64,000 bases of DNA, from the NCBI GenBank assembly GCA_963920765.1, contig OY987250.1, forward strand, positions 12,330,409 through 12,394,408, in the 5' to 3' direction. The position numbers were made by a program, and so were the translations under genes. The notes beneath the pieces were generated by a model that was not told the origin of the DNA, did not search any database, and was given only the letters and a program-made list of their open reading frames with translations. This document shows, one piece after another, positions 1 to 12,843 of the stretch (positions are counted from its first letter, which is position 1; the number at the start of each line of letters is the position of its first letter). The stretch is from Ulota crispa (taxonomy: Eukaryota > Streptophyta > Bryopsida > Orthotrichales > Orthotrichaceae).

Positions 1-218
1 GGACCTGGTCCGGGAAATATTTGAGATTTTTCGGTCGATTTCCTTCATTTGCTGTATTGAACCGGTTCGGCTATTTTCTCTATTTCATACTATAGTAGGT
101 TCAGTTTTTTACGATTTTAAACCGGTTTTTAGCCGATGTTTGTATATTGCAAACGGACCGGCCAGCTTTGAACTAGCGGTTGGTTCTTTTCCCGGACCTT
201 GAGTCCAGGTGGTGTGAG

Positions 219-3200
219 ATGCAAGTGTCGGCGTCATGGAAGGCAGTGCTGGAGGTGACGAAGACGGCGTGGACGCAGAACGATTTCCCGTTGGCGTGGG
301 GGACGGAGGTGGCGACGTGCATTCACGAGGAAGCGCTGGGATTGCCCAGCGTCGAGCTGGCGCAGGTGCTGCTGCACTGCTTGTCTATCAATGCCTCCTC
401 GCATGCTACCTCTCCCCCAGTGGCTACTCTCTGGAGCTACATCCAACACGCCATGTCCAGCCACATGGTTTCCGCCCTTCACATGCTCGCCCTCCTCACC
501 AGCAGGTCTCCTATTCACTCTTCCTCTCTCACATTCCCTTTGGAATATATTACATTTTGAACTAAGCTTGTTCTTAGGTGGCTTAAGGTATGTTCACACT
601 TGGTGTTAAGAGTGGTACTAGCAATATGAATGCAGTCTAAAGTTTTGTCCAAATGCATCTAAGTTTCTTTCGCTACTACCACTTTTAACATCAAGCGTGA
701 ACATATCCTTAAGTATCTTCATACTTGGTGTTAAGAGTGGTCCACTTGCTGTTAGAGCATCACCACGTGTCCTACAAAATGCAAGCTGATTTGCAAGCCT
801 GTCAATCCAATTTGCAAGTCAGGGAAGAAGGGTTGCCCCACCCACAGCCTCTTCATCTCCACCCAATGGCTACGTCACCCAATGGCTACGTCCACATTCA
901 CCGATCAAGTTCTTGTTTATTGGAAAAGTGCAAAAGGTGCTTGTCTCGTGCGATATGCAATCCGCCGTTTGGCTTGCAAAAGTGCCCGGTTTGTAAGCCA
1001 CTGAAGGCCTTTTTGGCTTCTTACTAAGTTCATCCATTATGCAAGACGGGTGGGGCAATTTTGCAAGCCTATGGCAACAAGCCATCCGTTTTAGATGACC
1101 GGTGGTGATGCTCTTGAGAGTGGTAGAGCAAGCCTATGGCAACAAGCCATCCGTTTTAGATGACCGGTGGTGATGCTCTTGAGAGTGGTAGTAGGGAAGG
1201 AAAATTGTATGCATTTGGACACACCTTTAGACTGCATTCATTTTGCTAATACCCTCCAAACACCAAGTGTGAACATACCCTTTTTCGTGTTTTAGTGTGT
1301 ACCCTTATTCGTGTTTTGATGTGTAGGATTCTACCAACTCGGCAACAGCAACCTGAACTGTACAGAATGTACTTGGATCTAACGAGCACGTACGCATTTT
1401 CATTGGCATCCACGAAGTTTATGCCGTGTCGCGACAGGTGATTAGTTCTAATCCCTTATTTTGTAATTGTTTTGGTAAGTAAAGTATAGTTCTCCACCTT
1501 GGGTTTCCATAGCTGCTGGTTTGGTGCAGGATCGTGCAGGCTGTGGACGAGGCTCTACAGTTATCATCCAAGACTCCGGACGCGCCCATCACGGAGGTCG
1601 GGGTGGTGATTGTGCATTTTATGTTTGCTCTCGTGGCGCGCCTGGCGGAGGCCGTGTACGATGACTGGATTTCCAACAAAGGCGTCATGCATAGTCAGAT
1701 GATGGGAGTGGCTGGTCATGAAGAAAAGCTGGAAATGGAGTTGGAGCAGCTGCGAAAGAACAACAGCTTGGCAGCAGTGCTCCTCATGGCCAAAATCATG
1801 GAGAACAAGCGCACCGCAGGCCTGCTCCGCATTGCACGCCGGAACTTGTGAGTAAACACATCTTTCTTAGCCATGTCGTTTAAGTTTTCGCCTTAGTACT
1901 TGATTGCTGCTACACACATGACGGCATTTGTAGGTTATGTCAATCACCCATATGGTTACAGCAATTGTCTTTCATAACCATGTCCATGATTGCCATTTCT
2001 AGACATGTAAATAGCATCTTTTAGCTTACAACCAAAACCTAAACACTAAGTTTTAGTACTTTATTAGTAATACCTGATCACAGGACAGTGACGATTGTTT
2101 TAGTTTTGTCCTACCCTACATGTTTCAGCCATAATGCTACAAGGTCATAGCAATCAAAGTTAGATTTTGAGAGTAAGTTGATGCATGAGATTGGTTGCAT
2201 ATCTTCGAAATCAGATTCATGTGCAAAGACAATTATGGGCTTTTAATCCTCGTTCTCTGATCCATTGAGACTCTGTTACGAAGTCTTGCACTAGCATCAG
2301 AGTGACGAAATTGAACCTGGTGGGGGAGCAGGCAGGACCAATGGACGCTGTTTGTGCAGAGGTTGCAACTGCTTGAATCGCTGACTAACGATCCTTCGTC
2401 AATGGCGCCCAAGGGAGCCATGGAGGCCTTGGGACAATTAGCCAAGGCCATCCAGCATGGCCTTCGTCAAGAGTGGCGCCCCACGCAAATGCCAGTCATT
2501 CGGTCGTTGCTACCGTCCTCATCTCGTTCCTGGTCGTTCGGCAATGCAGGTAGTAGTGTGTTTTTTTGTTAGTAGTTCCTTTCGTTGCTTTCATTTCAGG
2601 ATATCTGATGCTTTTTGTGACATTCTAGAGAGTCGTTGTTGAGCATCCTCTGAATTGGCATGATTCTGACATTTTTTTTTTTGCAAGTTTGGGCTTCATT
2701 TGAACATGTGAGGGTTGCTGGAGCTTAATTAAACTTTTTCTACATATGCGAAGAATGTTATGGTAACAAGGGTTTTAGTGCATTTGTGGCAGGTGGACTG
2801 GGCTGCAGTTCACCTTGGCTTCCATTCGATGTCTACATGGAAGCTGCAATGGAAGGACGCCGTATTTCTTCAAGTTCCAATGCAGATATTCTAGCTGGTT
2901 GGCATCTTTTTCCTCTCTCTCTAACAGTTTCGCTTGTTCAGTTAAACTGCTTGTTCGGTGCATTGTTTTGAGCGTGACATCAAAGTGTGGGGTCGTGGTT
3001 GTAGATGTGATGAAGTCCATGCAAGCTGTACATAATGCAAACTGGGTGGATTTATTTCTGGGGGTTTGGACAGCAGCTTTGCGATTAGTGAAAAGGGTAT
3101 GTTGAGTTCTTTGAAATACTCTTCAGTTCGAGTTTTTTTTCTTTTTTCTCGGTGCTGTTATACGAAGTGGATATTTTGCATGCAAGGTACACAAGTTTTG

Positions 3201-6200
3201 AGTTTCTCTTCAGGTTTGTCCCTTTTTAAGTTGATAACTTTCACATGATAAGTTCTTTTGGTTTCATTATCGTGCAGGATCAAGAGTCTTTTGAAGGGCC
3301 AAGTCCTCACGTGGAATCTCGCTTGTGTATGCTTCTCTCTATTTTGCCAATTGCATCAGGCATTTTGATTGCTGAAGAAGAGAAAGGACAATTGCATTCG
3401 GAGAGTTTATCTGGAGATGACAAGGAAAGAAAACTTGTAGGAGGTCGACGCGCTGCTCTCGAAACCTGTCTGCAGGTTCTTGGCCAGTTTGAGTCTCTTT
3501 TGGTTCCTCCAACGGTGGCCGTTACTGCAGCAAACCAAGTAGCTGCGAAGGTGGCTGCCTTTGTAAGTAGCGGCGGGCAAACGATGAGTGCGGATTTGAA
3601 CACCTCTGGCAAATCTGCAGGTTTGTAAGTAACTGTGAACAGAGCAGGCTTTTTTGGTATTTGTTCATACTTCTTTACAGAAGCATTGTTCTTATTGCAT
3701 GTTCAATTCACCGTTTTCAGAATAGAAATAGCAATTTCAAGCTTGTCGGTTGTTCTCATAGAAAACCTAACCTTGCAGAGTTTTCTAGCCGCGTTAATAA
3801 TTGACAAGGATTACGATCAAACTAGCTTAAAATGCGTTACTATTGGCAGGGGTTAATACAGCTAAATTTTCTAGATTACCTCTTTGGGGTGGTTTCTACT
3901 AGTAAAGTATGAAACATCTGATTAAATACTGATTACCAGATACAGCGTTAATCAGTTTTTTTTCTGTTTTTTAACCAGCGTGCATATTTTGACTGTACAT
4001 TTTTCAGTTGGAACGATGCGGCACTTGATCGTGGATGCGTGCATAGCCAGAAATTTGCTCTCAAATTCCGCGTATTTCTGGCTGGGATCCGGAGGGTCAC
4101 TTGCTAGTATCCCCGTGGCTCCTTCTCAACCGTCTCCGTGGTCAGCATTTATGGATGGGGCTCCCCTTTTAGGTCCATTGCGAGCGTCACTAATGACATA
4201 TCCTGCTGGAAGGTATCTACTACGGATTTCACTTCCTGAATCTGCAACATTTATTTCTGGAACCAAATTGTTGTGTTTACTCCCTTAATATTGTACACTC
4301 TCTCCCCTTCCTTGTGGCGAAATTCATATGAATATGGTGGCTCAAGCCCTTTTTTTTGTTTGAAAAGCGTTGCAGAGTTGGAAAAGATTTACAAGACGGC
4401 CATCATCGGTCCTGAAGATGAAAGAGCAGCAGCAGCGAGCATCTTGTGTGGGGCCTCTCTCATCCGCAGCTGGATGGTGCAGGTCTGTGAGTGACTAAAT
4501 CAGGGTACTAGTTTTCCAGGTTTTTCTGTTTAGCTTGAGAGTTAACCTCTCCTTCTGGTACCGTCAGAGTATATATGGTTCTAGGGACGTTACCGTGAAT
4601 GTTTTGTAACACAAGTGTAGACGTGACAGGAACATGCAGTGCACTTCGCAGTACAACTGTTGGCTCCACCAGTTAGTGATACCTGGGGTGGAAACCGCGA
4701 TGGGCTACTTGCACATGCACCCATGCTGTATGCTGCACTTCAAGCCATGATAAACGCTGATGCGCTCAACATCCTCTCCTTATTTGGCATGGTACTGCCT
4801 AAAATTTCATATGTTTGTTGGTATTGCATGTTTGCTGGTGTTTGTTGTAATTTCTGTCTTCACGTTTATGTTTGAGAAACTAAGTGTGTGCTATTGTACA
4901 GTTTCCAGAAATGGCAGCAGCTCTGTTGCCCATCTGCGAGGTGTTTGGATCCATCACAAACGCAACACCGATTGCAACAAGCCTGGGAGAGGAAATCTCA
5001 GCGCATCAGATATTCACCGTGGCATTTTTGCAACTGGTGAAGCTGTGGAAGTTTCACCGACCGCCTTTGGAGCATTGTCTGCTGGGCAGTGGAGCTGGGC
5101 TTGGTGCAGACTTGAGTCTTGAGTACGTACTTCAGCTGCGGAACATGCAGTTGGCGTCCCCCACCTCGGACAGACCGGGCAAGCAGCGTGTGCAGTTGCC
5201 CGGGTTAACTTACCCTACCAGTGGTGTGATAACGCTAGAATCCTTCCCTCGGCTTCGGCTTTGGTACATGCAGCACCAAGCTTGCATATCCTCCACAATC
5301 TCAGGCTTGGTTCGGAGTAACAACCCCATGCATCAAGTGGGAGATCGCCTGCTGGCCATGATGTTCAAGAAGGTTAACAAAAGTAGCTCGGCTTCGTCTA
5401 CAACAGGGCTTTCTGGTACCGCCAGTGGTCCAAGTGAAGACGCTGCGGGCAGACCTATTTTATGTGCGTGGGATATCATTGGCGCTGTTCCTATCGTGTT
5501 GGAGTACGCTCTCACAGCTTGTTCTCATAGCTCTCTTACTCCTCGCGAATTAACTACAGGTATGTCAGCTCCTTAGAGAAACTCCGAGCTTTTGAAATCT
5601 TCTACATTTACTGAAAAACTATGTACCATTTGGAAGCCTCCTTGTAAACTCTGGTGTCTAGAAGTCTCTGAAACGGCCAGTTTTGCTAAACACCATGTTC
5701 AATATGATTTGCTTTATGCCGTTTGAGGTTAATGCTTTTTGATCTGAGCAGGTAGTGATACATGTATTTGGTTGTGCTCAGGGCTGCGAGAACTGGTAGA
5801 TTATCTTCCAGCGTCGATTGCAACGATTGTGAGCTACTGCTTAGCGGAGGTCACCCGGGGGCTATGGAAGTACGCATCAATGAACGGCCAGGACTGGCCC
5901 AGCCCAGCTGCTAATCTGCATTCCATACAAGGAGAGGTGAACGACATTTTGGCAGCTGCGGGTGTTCACACTACAAATCCAAATGGTAAAGCCCATTGAG
6001 TCCCAACGCTGGCTCGATATTTTGTCATCTTTACTTGCGCCAGTACAAGCATAGCAAACTCTTTTCGATTTCCCTGTATGGATTTACATATGAATTCCCT
6101 ATGTATTATACAAAACGCAGGGAAATGTGACAGAGGGAAATGTGACAAGGAAATGTGACTGAGGGAAATGTACCACAGAGGGAAAAATCATAGAAGAAAC

Positions 6201-7509
6201 ACACAGAAATGTTTAACTATTCATTCAACGTGAACAGTAGCACGTAGGAAAAAACCACAAATTCGTGAATAGTCACAGGGAAAACATGAAGAAATCCTGA
6301 AACTGACAGAGGGAAATTCACATAAGTTTGTTGTGAGGCCTTTCCGTAACCCGTGTTTTTTTGCTCAGCCTTGTTGTCTGTAGCTCTCCTCACTCCCACC
6401 AGTGTGTTGTGTGAGCAGGGTTAGGCGGAGGAAACGCGCCGGTGTCACTACCGCTGCCACTAGCGGCACTGATAGGCTTAACGATCACGTTCAAGCTGGA
6501 CAAGAACGGAGACACAGTGCTAAGCGTGGCAGGGCCAGGACTAGAAACATGCTCGAGCGCAGGCCCGTGGTTCAGCATGCACGTAGTGGCAGCGCTGTGG
6601 TCGCAGAAGGTGAAGAGGTGGCACGAGTACATAGTCTTCATGGGCTCAATCCACATCTTCAAGCAGAACAAGTCCGCACTCCTGCAACTCCTACAGAACT
6701 GCTTCGCCGTGACACTCGCCACGTCATCAGCTCCAGGGTCGAAGCTACAAGTGAACGGCGGCGTGGGAGCGTTGCTAGGCCATGGACCGTGGTCTGCATA
6801 CTCACCGGGCATTCTGTACCTCCGATCCTTCAGCATGTTACACGACGTCATGTTTCTGAGCGACGAAACGTTGTTACTCGTCACCGACGCAGTCAGAGAC
6901 TTGGGAGCACAGACTGACGCGGACGCCACGACGCGGTTACGGTGCGTGCACGCGTCCATGTCGACGAGCATGTCGAGAGCAGTGCAAGCTTCATCGTTAG
7001 GAGCGTCATTGTTGTACGTTTCCGGAGGCACCACTTTGGTGGCGAAGCTCTTCACTGAAAGCATTCCCACCTGGTTCTTAGCCAAAGGCTCTCGAGGCCC
7101 TGGTGGACTGGTGCTCCAAGGATACGCCATTGCGCACTTCGCTCTCTTGTCAGGAGCTCTGGCTTGGGGTGTGTCTGCTGCCACTGCTGGGGCAGAAAAC
7201 TCGGGTATTCCACTGTCGATGCGGAGGCACCATGTGTTGGGCATGCATCTGGAGTTTTTAGCTTCTGGTTTGGGCGGGGAACTGGCTGTGAGTTGTGAGC
7301 AGACGCTGTGGCGATCGTATGTGGTCGGGTTTCTGGCGCTCATGGTTACTTGTACGCCGACGTGGATTCTGGAGCTCAAGGTGGAGACGTTGCGGAAGCT
7401 GGCTACCGGGTTGAGGTTTTGGCATGAGCATGACTTGGCTGTTGCTTTGCTGGAACGAGGCGGGCCGTCTTCCGTGGGAGCGGCTGCGGAACTCACCCTG
7501 GGCTTTTAA
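219..7509 (+). CDS. MED33: Mediator of RNA polymerase II transcription subunit 33 (REF4/RFR1 family)
   Basis: Plant-specific tail-module subunit of the nuclear Mediator complex; in Arabidopsis the MED33A/B paralogues restrain phenylpropanoid biosynthesis. Exons: 219-505, 1327-1437, 1530-1847, 2332-2549, 2793-2897, 3005-3096, 3278-3620, 4008-4212, 4368-4482, 4630-4791, 4902-5559, 5782-5985, 6419-7509. They join without a stop to 1302 residues, close to the roughly 1300 usual for the family. The match runs end to end. Recognisable blocks are LALLTSRILPTR across junction 1, FLGVWTAALRLVKR (exon 6), GTMRHLIVDACIARN (exon 8), AELEKIYKTA and ILCGASLIRSW (exon 9), LPASIATIVSYCLAEVTRG (exon 12), LPLPLAALIGLTITFKLDK and GGVGALLGHG (exon 13). 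ATG 219 was chosen because homology starts there. Exon 13 is the longest (1091 bp) and ends at TAA 7507-7509. Intron 1 (821 bp) is swollen by MITEs. All junctions keep phase. It converges with BRX1 downstream. Family certain; individual splice sites are inferred from phase and homology. Confidence 0.95.
587..708. mobile_element. MITE family J, copy 1 (122 bp)
   Basis: Short element in MED33 intron 1. It starts GGTATGTTCACACTTGGTG and ends with the inverse (CAAGCGTGAACATATCC), so the whole unit folds back. A second copy of the same length lies at 17386-17507 and shares the interior (AATGCAGTCTAAA, AAATGCATCTAA). It is flanked by CTTAA on the left and TTAAG on the right. Confidence 0.85.
755..1113. 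mobile_element. MITE family K, copy 1, nested in J
   Basis: The ends are GAGCATCACCAC (755-766) and its exact inverse GTGGTGATGCTC (1102-1113). Subterminal parts also pair, for example GGTTGCCCCACCC near 830 with GGGTGGGGCAA near 1048. Elements with related GAGCA-type ends lie at 36689-37125 and 41120-41724. Confidence 0.75.
1063..1192. repeat. 65-bp tandem duplication at the end of the nested MITE
   Basis: Two adjacent copies of a 65-bp unit beginning GCAAGCCTATGGCAACAAG, at 1063-1127 and 1128-1192, nearly identical by eye. The unit carries the right terminal repeat of element K plus flanking J sequence, so the duplication postdates insertion of K. Confidence 0.9.
6117..6185. repeat. Degenerate short repeat in MED33 intron 12
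   Basis: Four imperfect copies of a motif close to AGGGAAATGTGAC in about 70 bp, a few hundred bases before the last exon. It looks like ordinary simple-sequence expansion in an intron. Confidence 0.6.
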
Positions 7510-8314
7510 AAACTTGTAAAATTCTGTGATCTTGCTTTCTGTATAGTACAGTATAATCAATCTCCCTCTTGGTCTTGGATTCTTCTTTTCTCGCACTATT
7601 TTGAGGTTATTGCTTTTGAGAGGGGCGTGCATGCTCTTCGTACAAAAGATTGTCTTTTTGTTTGGTTGTCTACAGTGGACTTGTCGTGTACTACAGTAGC
7701 AAAGGTTGAGTTTTTACAGTCGCTAAGGAATTTTCACATCACAAACACCAGAGAACCTTTTCTTTGCAAAATCGAAGACTTTGGAAATGTTGTAGATTGG
7801 GAGGAGGGGTCTTTTTTGTATGGGTTAAGAAGTCACCCATCGACTATGAGTTAGCCAAACATGTGTTCTGTTAGAAGCAGGGCACTTGTATGTCTGATCA
7901 CGACCAAAATTGCTTCTTTGCAATCTAATATAAGTGGCATATATGTGGTTCAAGGGTAGTTCAGTTTTGTTTTTATTGGCAACCCACTTCTTTATGGTTC
8001 AGCAATTCATACATATTCTATTCATACTGTCTAAACAATACATATTTGAATTCCTTAGGTGGCTTGGTATACTGCACATACGTGTTTGTGTAAAGGGTCA
8101 TTTTTTACAGACGAGGGCAAAAGTAAGACCCTGCCCCCATTTTGGAACCTATTTTGTAGTTAATCAATTTTATCTCCTTCCGCTGTTGTAGAGTAAATCA
8201 GGGTCTCTAATAAATTTCTAAACTCTTCTATTTTCTGCACGGTGAAAATTATGAGTTTTTCCACTTTGGCCCCCATAAATATGCATATGCTACCAAAGCT
8301 GCATTAATTAGTTC
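7510..8314. other. Spacer after MED33
   Basis: 3' flank of MED33, with no recognisable gene. The open frames here (for example 7627-7854 and 7934-8191) have no recognisable homology and no codon-usage shift from the surrounding AT-rich DNA. Confidence 0.6.
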
Positions 8315-8624
8315 TAACGCGTTATTCGTTGATTTGGGACAACGAGGAGTCCCATTTTGTACTCACCTAAATCTGAGATTGTCACCAGAATCATATTTGT
8401 TAAATTCAGGAGGCCTCCTTAAACCTGCTTAATAAACTTTTTGTCCAAAATTTCAGATGTTAATGAATTTTCTGTCCAAAAAGAGCATTTTTTTGGAAGA
8501 TATATATCTCATTTCATTAGAAAACAGTCAATAGATTCCCAATTCAATCAACATGGCATTTTTTTCTAGAAAAGCCAAAAGTCCCACTTTGTAAGCTTTG
8601 TCCGAAATTAATAAATAACGCGTT
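8315..8624. mobile_element. MITE family A, copy 1 (310 bp)
   Basis: The ends TAACGCGTTATTCGTTGATT and AATAAATAACGCGTT are inverted copies. The next internal bases (TTTGGGACAA / TTGTCCGAAA) also pair. Other copies, with consensus end near TTATTTGTTAAATTGGGAAA, lie at 13793-14700, 27831-28053, 40092-40346 and 47573-47683. Confidence 0.75.
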
Positions 8625-8732
8625 TTCTTATCAAAACATGAGTAAGAGATGCTCAAAATATCATTGTTAAAAATACCAAAAATACATTTTAAGTAGCTTT
8701 AGTGTGTACAAATAATTTTCTTAATCCTATTT

Positions 8733-9080
8733 TTAGGTAAACACACCCAATCCCAAGCAGCACTCAATTCCACACCTTAGATTTGAAGGTTTCACAATAC
8801 TCTAATGAACTCTAATGAACCCAAAGTAGAGTAATGAACTCTGCTTGCACAAGTGAATTCTATTACATGTTAGTTGCTAAATTGCTTTAGGAGGGCTAAG
8901 ACTGAGACTATCAAGTGTCATTATAGGAACACATCCAAACAATTTCAAGGTTAGTCTAGAGCTGCTTTTAGGGACCATATGAGCCATAACTTTACCCCTT
9001 GGTATAAAATATTCTACAATACCATTTTCCACAAAAATGACATTCCGTGATAGCTTGTTGAAATGCTAACCACTTAAGTG
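8733..9080. mobile_element. Family F repeat, copy 1 (one end decayed)
   Basis: The left end (AGGTAAACACACCCAATCCC) and interior match the copies at 26550-26876, 30472-30868 and 32483-32857, for example TGGAGTAGAG/CATTCACTG blocks and the TTCCACAAAAATGAC block. The right terminus is not recognisable, so this copy is truncated or degraded. Confidence 0.7.
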
Positions 9081-9742
9081 AGAGAGGAAGGCACTTGTTA
9101 CCCAATTGAACCCCGTATCGTATGCCAAGTGTGACCCCAATCCATGTGCTGGATACTCCACTGTTCAAAGCTACCATAGGGAGACTTTCCTACTTCCCTT
9201 AGACACTCGATCCAATGTTTGTATGTTTCAGCAAGCAAGAATATATTGATTCGCAATATGTTTCATGAATGTATAAAATTCATTATCATGCAGTAGCCAA
9301 GATTCAAAAAAGTGTAAGCTTATTTTTGTACCGCTTTGTGCACCGACAGCATTTGAAGATGTGCCATTTCTTTACACAATATCTATTATCTTTTGGTGAT
9401 TGTCGACGCAGCATGCAACCTCAACTCTTAAATTTCGTAATGAACTTACAAAACTTCGAATCCTCGAACTTATATAAGGAAAAACCCCTTCGCAGGAATT
9501 TTTATCATTGAGTCAATCAGAGGCATGGTACTAAGTCTAGCTCTAACAGATAACCTTAATCCTCAACTCCCAAACGGGTATAACATGGAAAATACCTAAA
9601 AATCACGTCACAACGGAATCTACATGATGCAACATGCCCAGATCATGCACAAGTCCCTGAGCTGATCATTAGATGTCTGAAAATTTTCTGAAAGCAAAAG
9701 CAGATCCATTGCAAAAAGGTGGCTGTAACTAAGAAAAACAAA

Positions 9743-12382
9743 TCACTCTTCATCCCAAACATCAGCAAGCTCACTGGGCTCCATCTGATTGTCCGATTCA
9801 AATGCCTTGCGCCTTTGTTTGGCTTTAATCTTCTTCTGATATTTTCCTGCTTTCCTTCTCTTTTCAAGTGATCGCTCCTGAACAAATATGGCAAAAAAAA
9901 ACGAATTAGAACGATAGACAATTCCATGATTCTCAATTCGAGACAAAACCAGCAATAGAACTGAGATGAGCTGAAGGTCACCCGCACCGTATTGGGAGAA
10001 ACGTAGAATGGATTTTCAAACAGGGTCTGCCCGCCAAAACTACCGCTAAAAATCTTGATAGGGTTCATTGCGAACCTGGGACCCGCCTGTACAAAATACC
10101 ACCAAATTTTAAGGGAAACTGTTAAACACCAACAAGCCAATCAGACAATCCTTGGTTCACACCGTAGTAGGAAAAAAACCAGAGAACTGGCATGATGTAA
10201 AAACAAGAAATTATCAGAACAGATCAGTATAATTAGTTTACCTCAACAAGGGTCATCTTTTCTAGGGCAGCCCGGTCTATTTTGTTAGTGGCACTTTGAT
10301 GAGGCACTGAAATCTGTATCCAAACAAATCAGAAGAGTATGCATTAGAAAATGTCCAAGAGCTAAAAAGGAGATAAATACAAACTACACGTCTACAAGTA
10401 AAGTCAAGCAGACCCAAAGCTCCAAAGCTCTGGACGTTCACAACTCAGAAAATACAATGCAGTACCAACCTGATAGTTGCGGAACCATATGTGATTATCG
10501 AGAAAGGTGAATGTGAAGACATGATCAAAAAATGGTTTCGACTTCCGATGCTCCTTCGGAGTGCAGAAAACCTACATGACACGACCACATATGAGTTCCA
10601 CAAAAGCCTTCACCAATAAAACTGAACGCATAGATTTTTTAGGAAAACGAGTGAGAAGTCATGTGAAATGATATTCATAAAAGTGTACACATTCTTGAGG
10701 AAAACTTACCTGTAAAAGAAGCTCTTTGAGAAGCTGGAGATGCGGGTGCATCTCAAACTCGCTCGAAAAAGAAAGAAGAGGTCGAGATCCTTTCAAATGA
10801 TTCCCTGTAAGCTTCAGCTCCTCTGTTGTATGAACTGTAACGCAACACCCTCAAAAAAGAGTTTTTCTTTAGTAAACTATATCTGAGAAAAACCAAACAA
10901 ATGCAAGTCATACCTCCTCAAAAAAATCACTGATCAGTTGCTTGATCAGGTTTCCTAAACCGCACCTTCTCTAGTACAAAATAGCCAAAAAAAAAGTAGA
11001 AAACATAAAGAGTTCTAATCCACACTCCTACCATAAACCAGCAGATATAATCTAACTCTTTATACAGAGCCATGCTGCATGTACTAACGTACCTGCTTTA
11101 AGTAAAAACTTTGCAGACGGACCGCTTGGCGATTTTGATAACCACATGTACAAATCCTTTTTCTTCCTGCACTGCAAATATAGAAGCGATCAAATGGGCA
11201 ATTCAGCGACATAGCCATGGAAATCCATCTCTAAAAACTCAACATCCATAGTGTGAATCTCATTACAAACCTCCAGACTAATTACAGAATTCTGAATCTG
11301 GAATTTGCTACTTAGAATACGGTCATAATCTCCGTGCTCAAAGAGCAATATTCCCTTCCCAACAAAATTCTTAAACCAAATCCTGAGGGAGCTGATATTC
11401 AAGAGAAGAGTAACAAAAAAAATCACGTAAGGTAATCCTACAGAACAAACACACAATCCTAAACCCTAAACCCAACCCTAAAAGTGTCACTCAGATTACC
11501 GTCTTTGAGAGAGCATTCCTCCCATCCCAACAAAAAAGGCAAAATATCAGCAAGTAACTACCTCAAAGAGAAGGCAACTGGAGCAGCCTTTTAAATCCGC
11601 TAGCTCATTAAGAGTGTCCGCTTTGTTGTCTTTCGCCTGCACCTTCACATCCTTCTTACTATGCAGAAGAAGGGCCATAATATCCATCATCAAGTGCCGA
11701 TATCTGTTGCCAACAAAAAAAGGAAAACAACGAAAGCTTGTAAATAACTGTTCCGGTTAGGGTTAGATAAAAAATTTACAGAAAATTCTCCCGGGGGACA
11801 AACCTTTGATTCATATAAAAACACTAGCATTGTCTAATCTCTTAGCCTCTCAAAATAATCATAACTAAACCTAGTTGCGGTAAAAAAGACAAGGTTGTTG
11901 AGCATATGACCTAATTGACTAGTGCCAGCAAAATTCATAATATTTTGTGCAAGTTTAAAGTGTCAGCCTTTGAATAGCAGGCTGTGCAACCAGTCTTTTG
12001 CAAGTAGCAAGCATTCCGGACATGCTTGGACTCTATCAAAAATGTACAATGTTTCAGGAATTCTACAAGTTAGGTTTATGCAAGAGTGATCGTAGGATTT
12101 AAGAACAAAGCAGTAAAGAGAGAGAGAGACATCGCCAAACCTGAATGTGATGCGACGGGAGCAGAGCACGAGCGTCTTCTCCTTGTTCCGGAACGGCACA
12201 ACAGAAGCGACGAGAGCGGTTTCTGAGGTCCCGTTGGCGCCATTGCCGTTGGCTTCGGGGAGTTCAACAGTTTGCGGTTTGAGGCCCAGCAAGGTGCGCT
12301 TCCGCGGAGGCTCTGCTTCTGCTACGGGCTTGATCGCCGGTGGGGCGATCGCCTGCTGCGGCGCCTTGCGCTTCTTTCCCAT
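9743..12382 (-). CDS. BRX1: Ribosome biogenesis protein BRX1 homolog
   Basis: Nucleolar Brix-domain protein needed for assembly of the 60S ribosomal subunit. Exons in coding order: 12382-12141, 11703-11562, 11171-11093, 10834-10710, 10571-10470, 10313-10242, 10086-9988, 9877-9743. They join to 331 residues, normal for eukaryotic BRX1. The Brix domain runs from about residue 65 (VLCSRRITFRYRHLMMDIM) through GCSSCLLFECRKKKDLYMW, GNHLKGSRPLLSFSS (about 165-180), WFRNYQISVP and GPRFAMNPIKIFSGSFGG. A lysine/arginine-rich tail (KAGKYQKKIKAKQRR) ends in an acidic DVWDEE. The start is ATG 12382 (MGKKRK); an in-frame ATG six codons upstream (12400) is possible. Telo-box motifs lie just upstream, as expected for a ribosome-assembly gene. 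Single-gene unit, convergent with MED33. Confidence 0.97.
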
Positions 12383-12500
12383 CCCTGCAAAGATGCGCAC
12401 ACAACAACTTCGTGAAGCTCACAAATTGCTGTGGCGAAGGCGATATCTGCGCAGTCTGTCTCTGAGACGGTCGCTACGGTTCTCTGCTTGGAATTAGAAT

Positions 12501-12508
12501 TAGGGTTT
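12501..12508 (-). promoter_or_regulatory. Telo-box upstream of BRX1
   Basis: AAACCCTA on the minus strand, about 120 bp upstream of the BRX1 ATG. Telo-boxes are typical of plant promoters and leaders of ribosomal-protein and ribosome-biogenesis genes. A second copy is at 12844-12851. Position and sequence are seen; function is inferred. Confidence 0.6.
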
Positions 12509-12843
12509 ACGGGTTCAGGGTTTGACGGGTTGAGGGCTTATGGCTGGAGGAGTTATCGGATTGGTTTGCAGACTTTTTTTCTTTTTCCTCTGGACAGAAT
12601 TGGATCATAAGATTTAGTAGGAGATTGGTTTGCAAAGCTTATAGAAATCGATGGTTAAGTATTGAAAAATACATAGAATTCATCTCCCTGTCTTTTTCAG
12701 TAATGCTTTCCACCAAAGATTCTCATTAAGTTACTTTTCAATTTGGGGTGTTTTAGACGGATGTAGATGAATGTAGAATGAACCCCTTTCTCAACATGTG
12801 GATGATGCTTTGCTTTGGGATTTGCCACAAGATAATAGGAAAT

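Larger units (their letters stand above)
714..1281. mobile_element. MITE family J, copy 3, split by a nested family K element
   Basis: The left end (TCTTCATACTTGGTGTTAAGAGTGGT) directly follows copy J1, and the right end (CCAAGTGTGAACATACC) is at 1264-1281. Between them lies a different element with GAGCATCACCAC ends. When that is removed, the remaining arms match J1 in inverted orientation. This makes MED33 intron 1 a two-layer transposon nest. Confidence 0.7.

Noticed and set aside
6390..7496. 368-codon open frame on the minus strand
   Set aside because: Exactly antisense to the long last exon of MED33; no homology of its own and explained by codon bias of the real gene.
9643..10140. 165-codon frame over the BRX1 3' end
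   Set aside because: Reads through BRX1 introns in the wrong frame; only the exon 7 part carries real BRX1 sequence.
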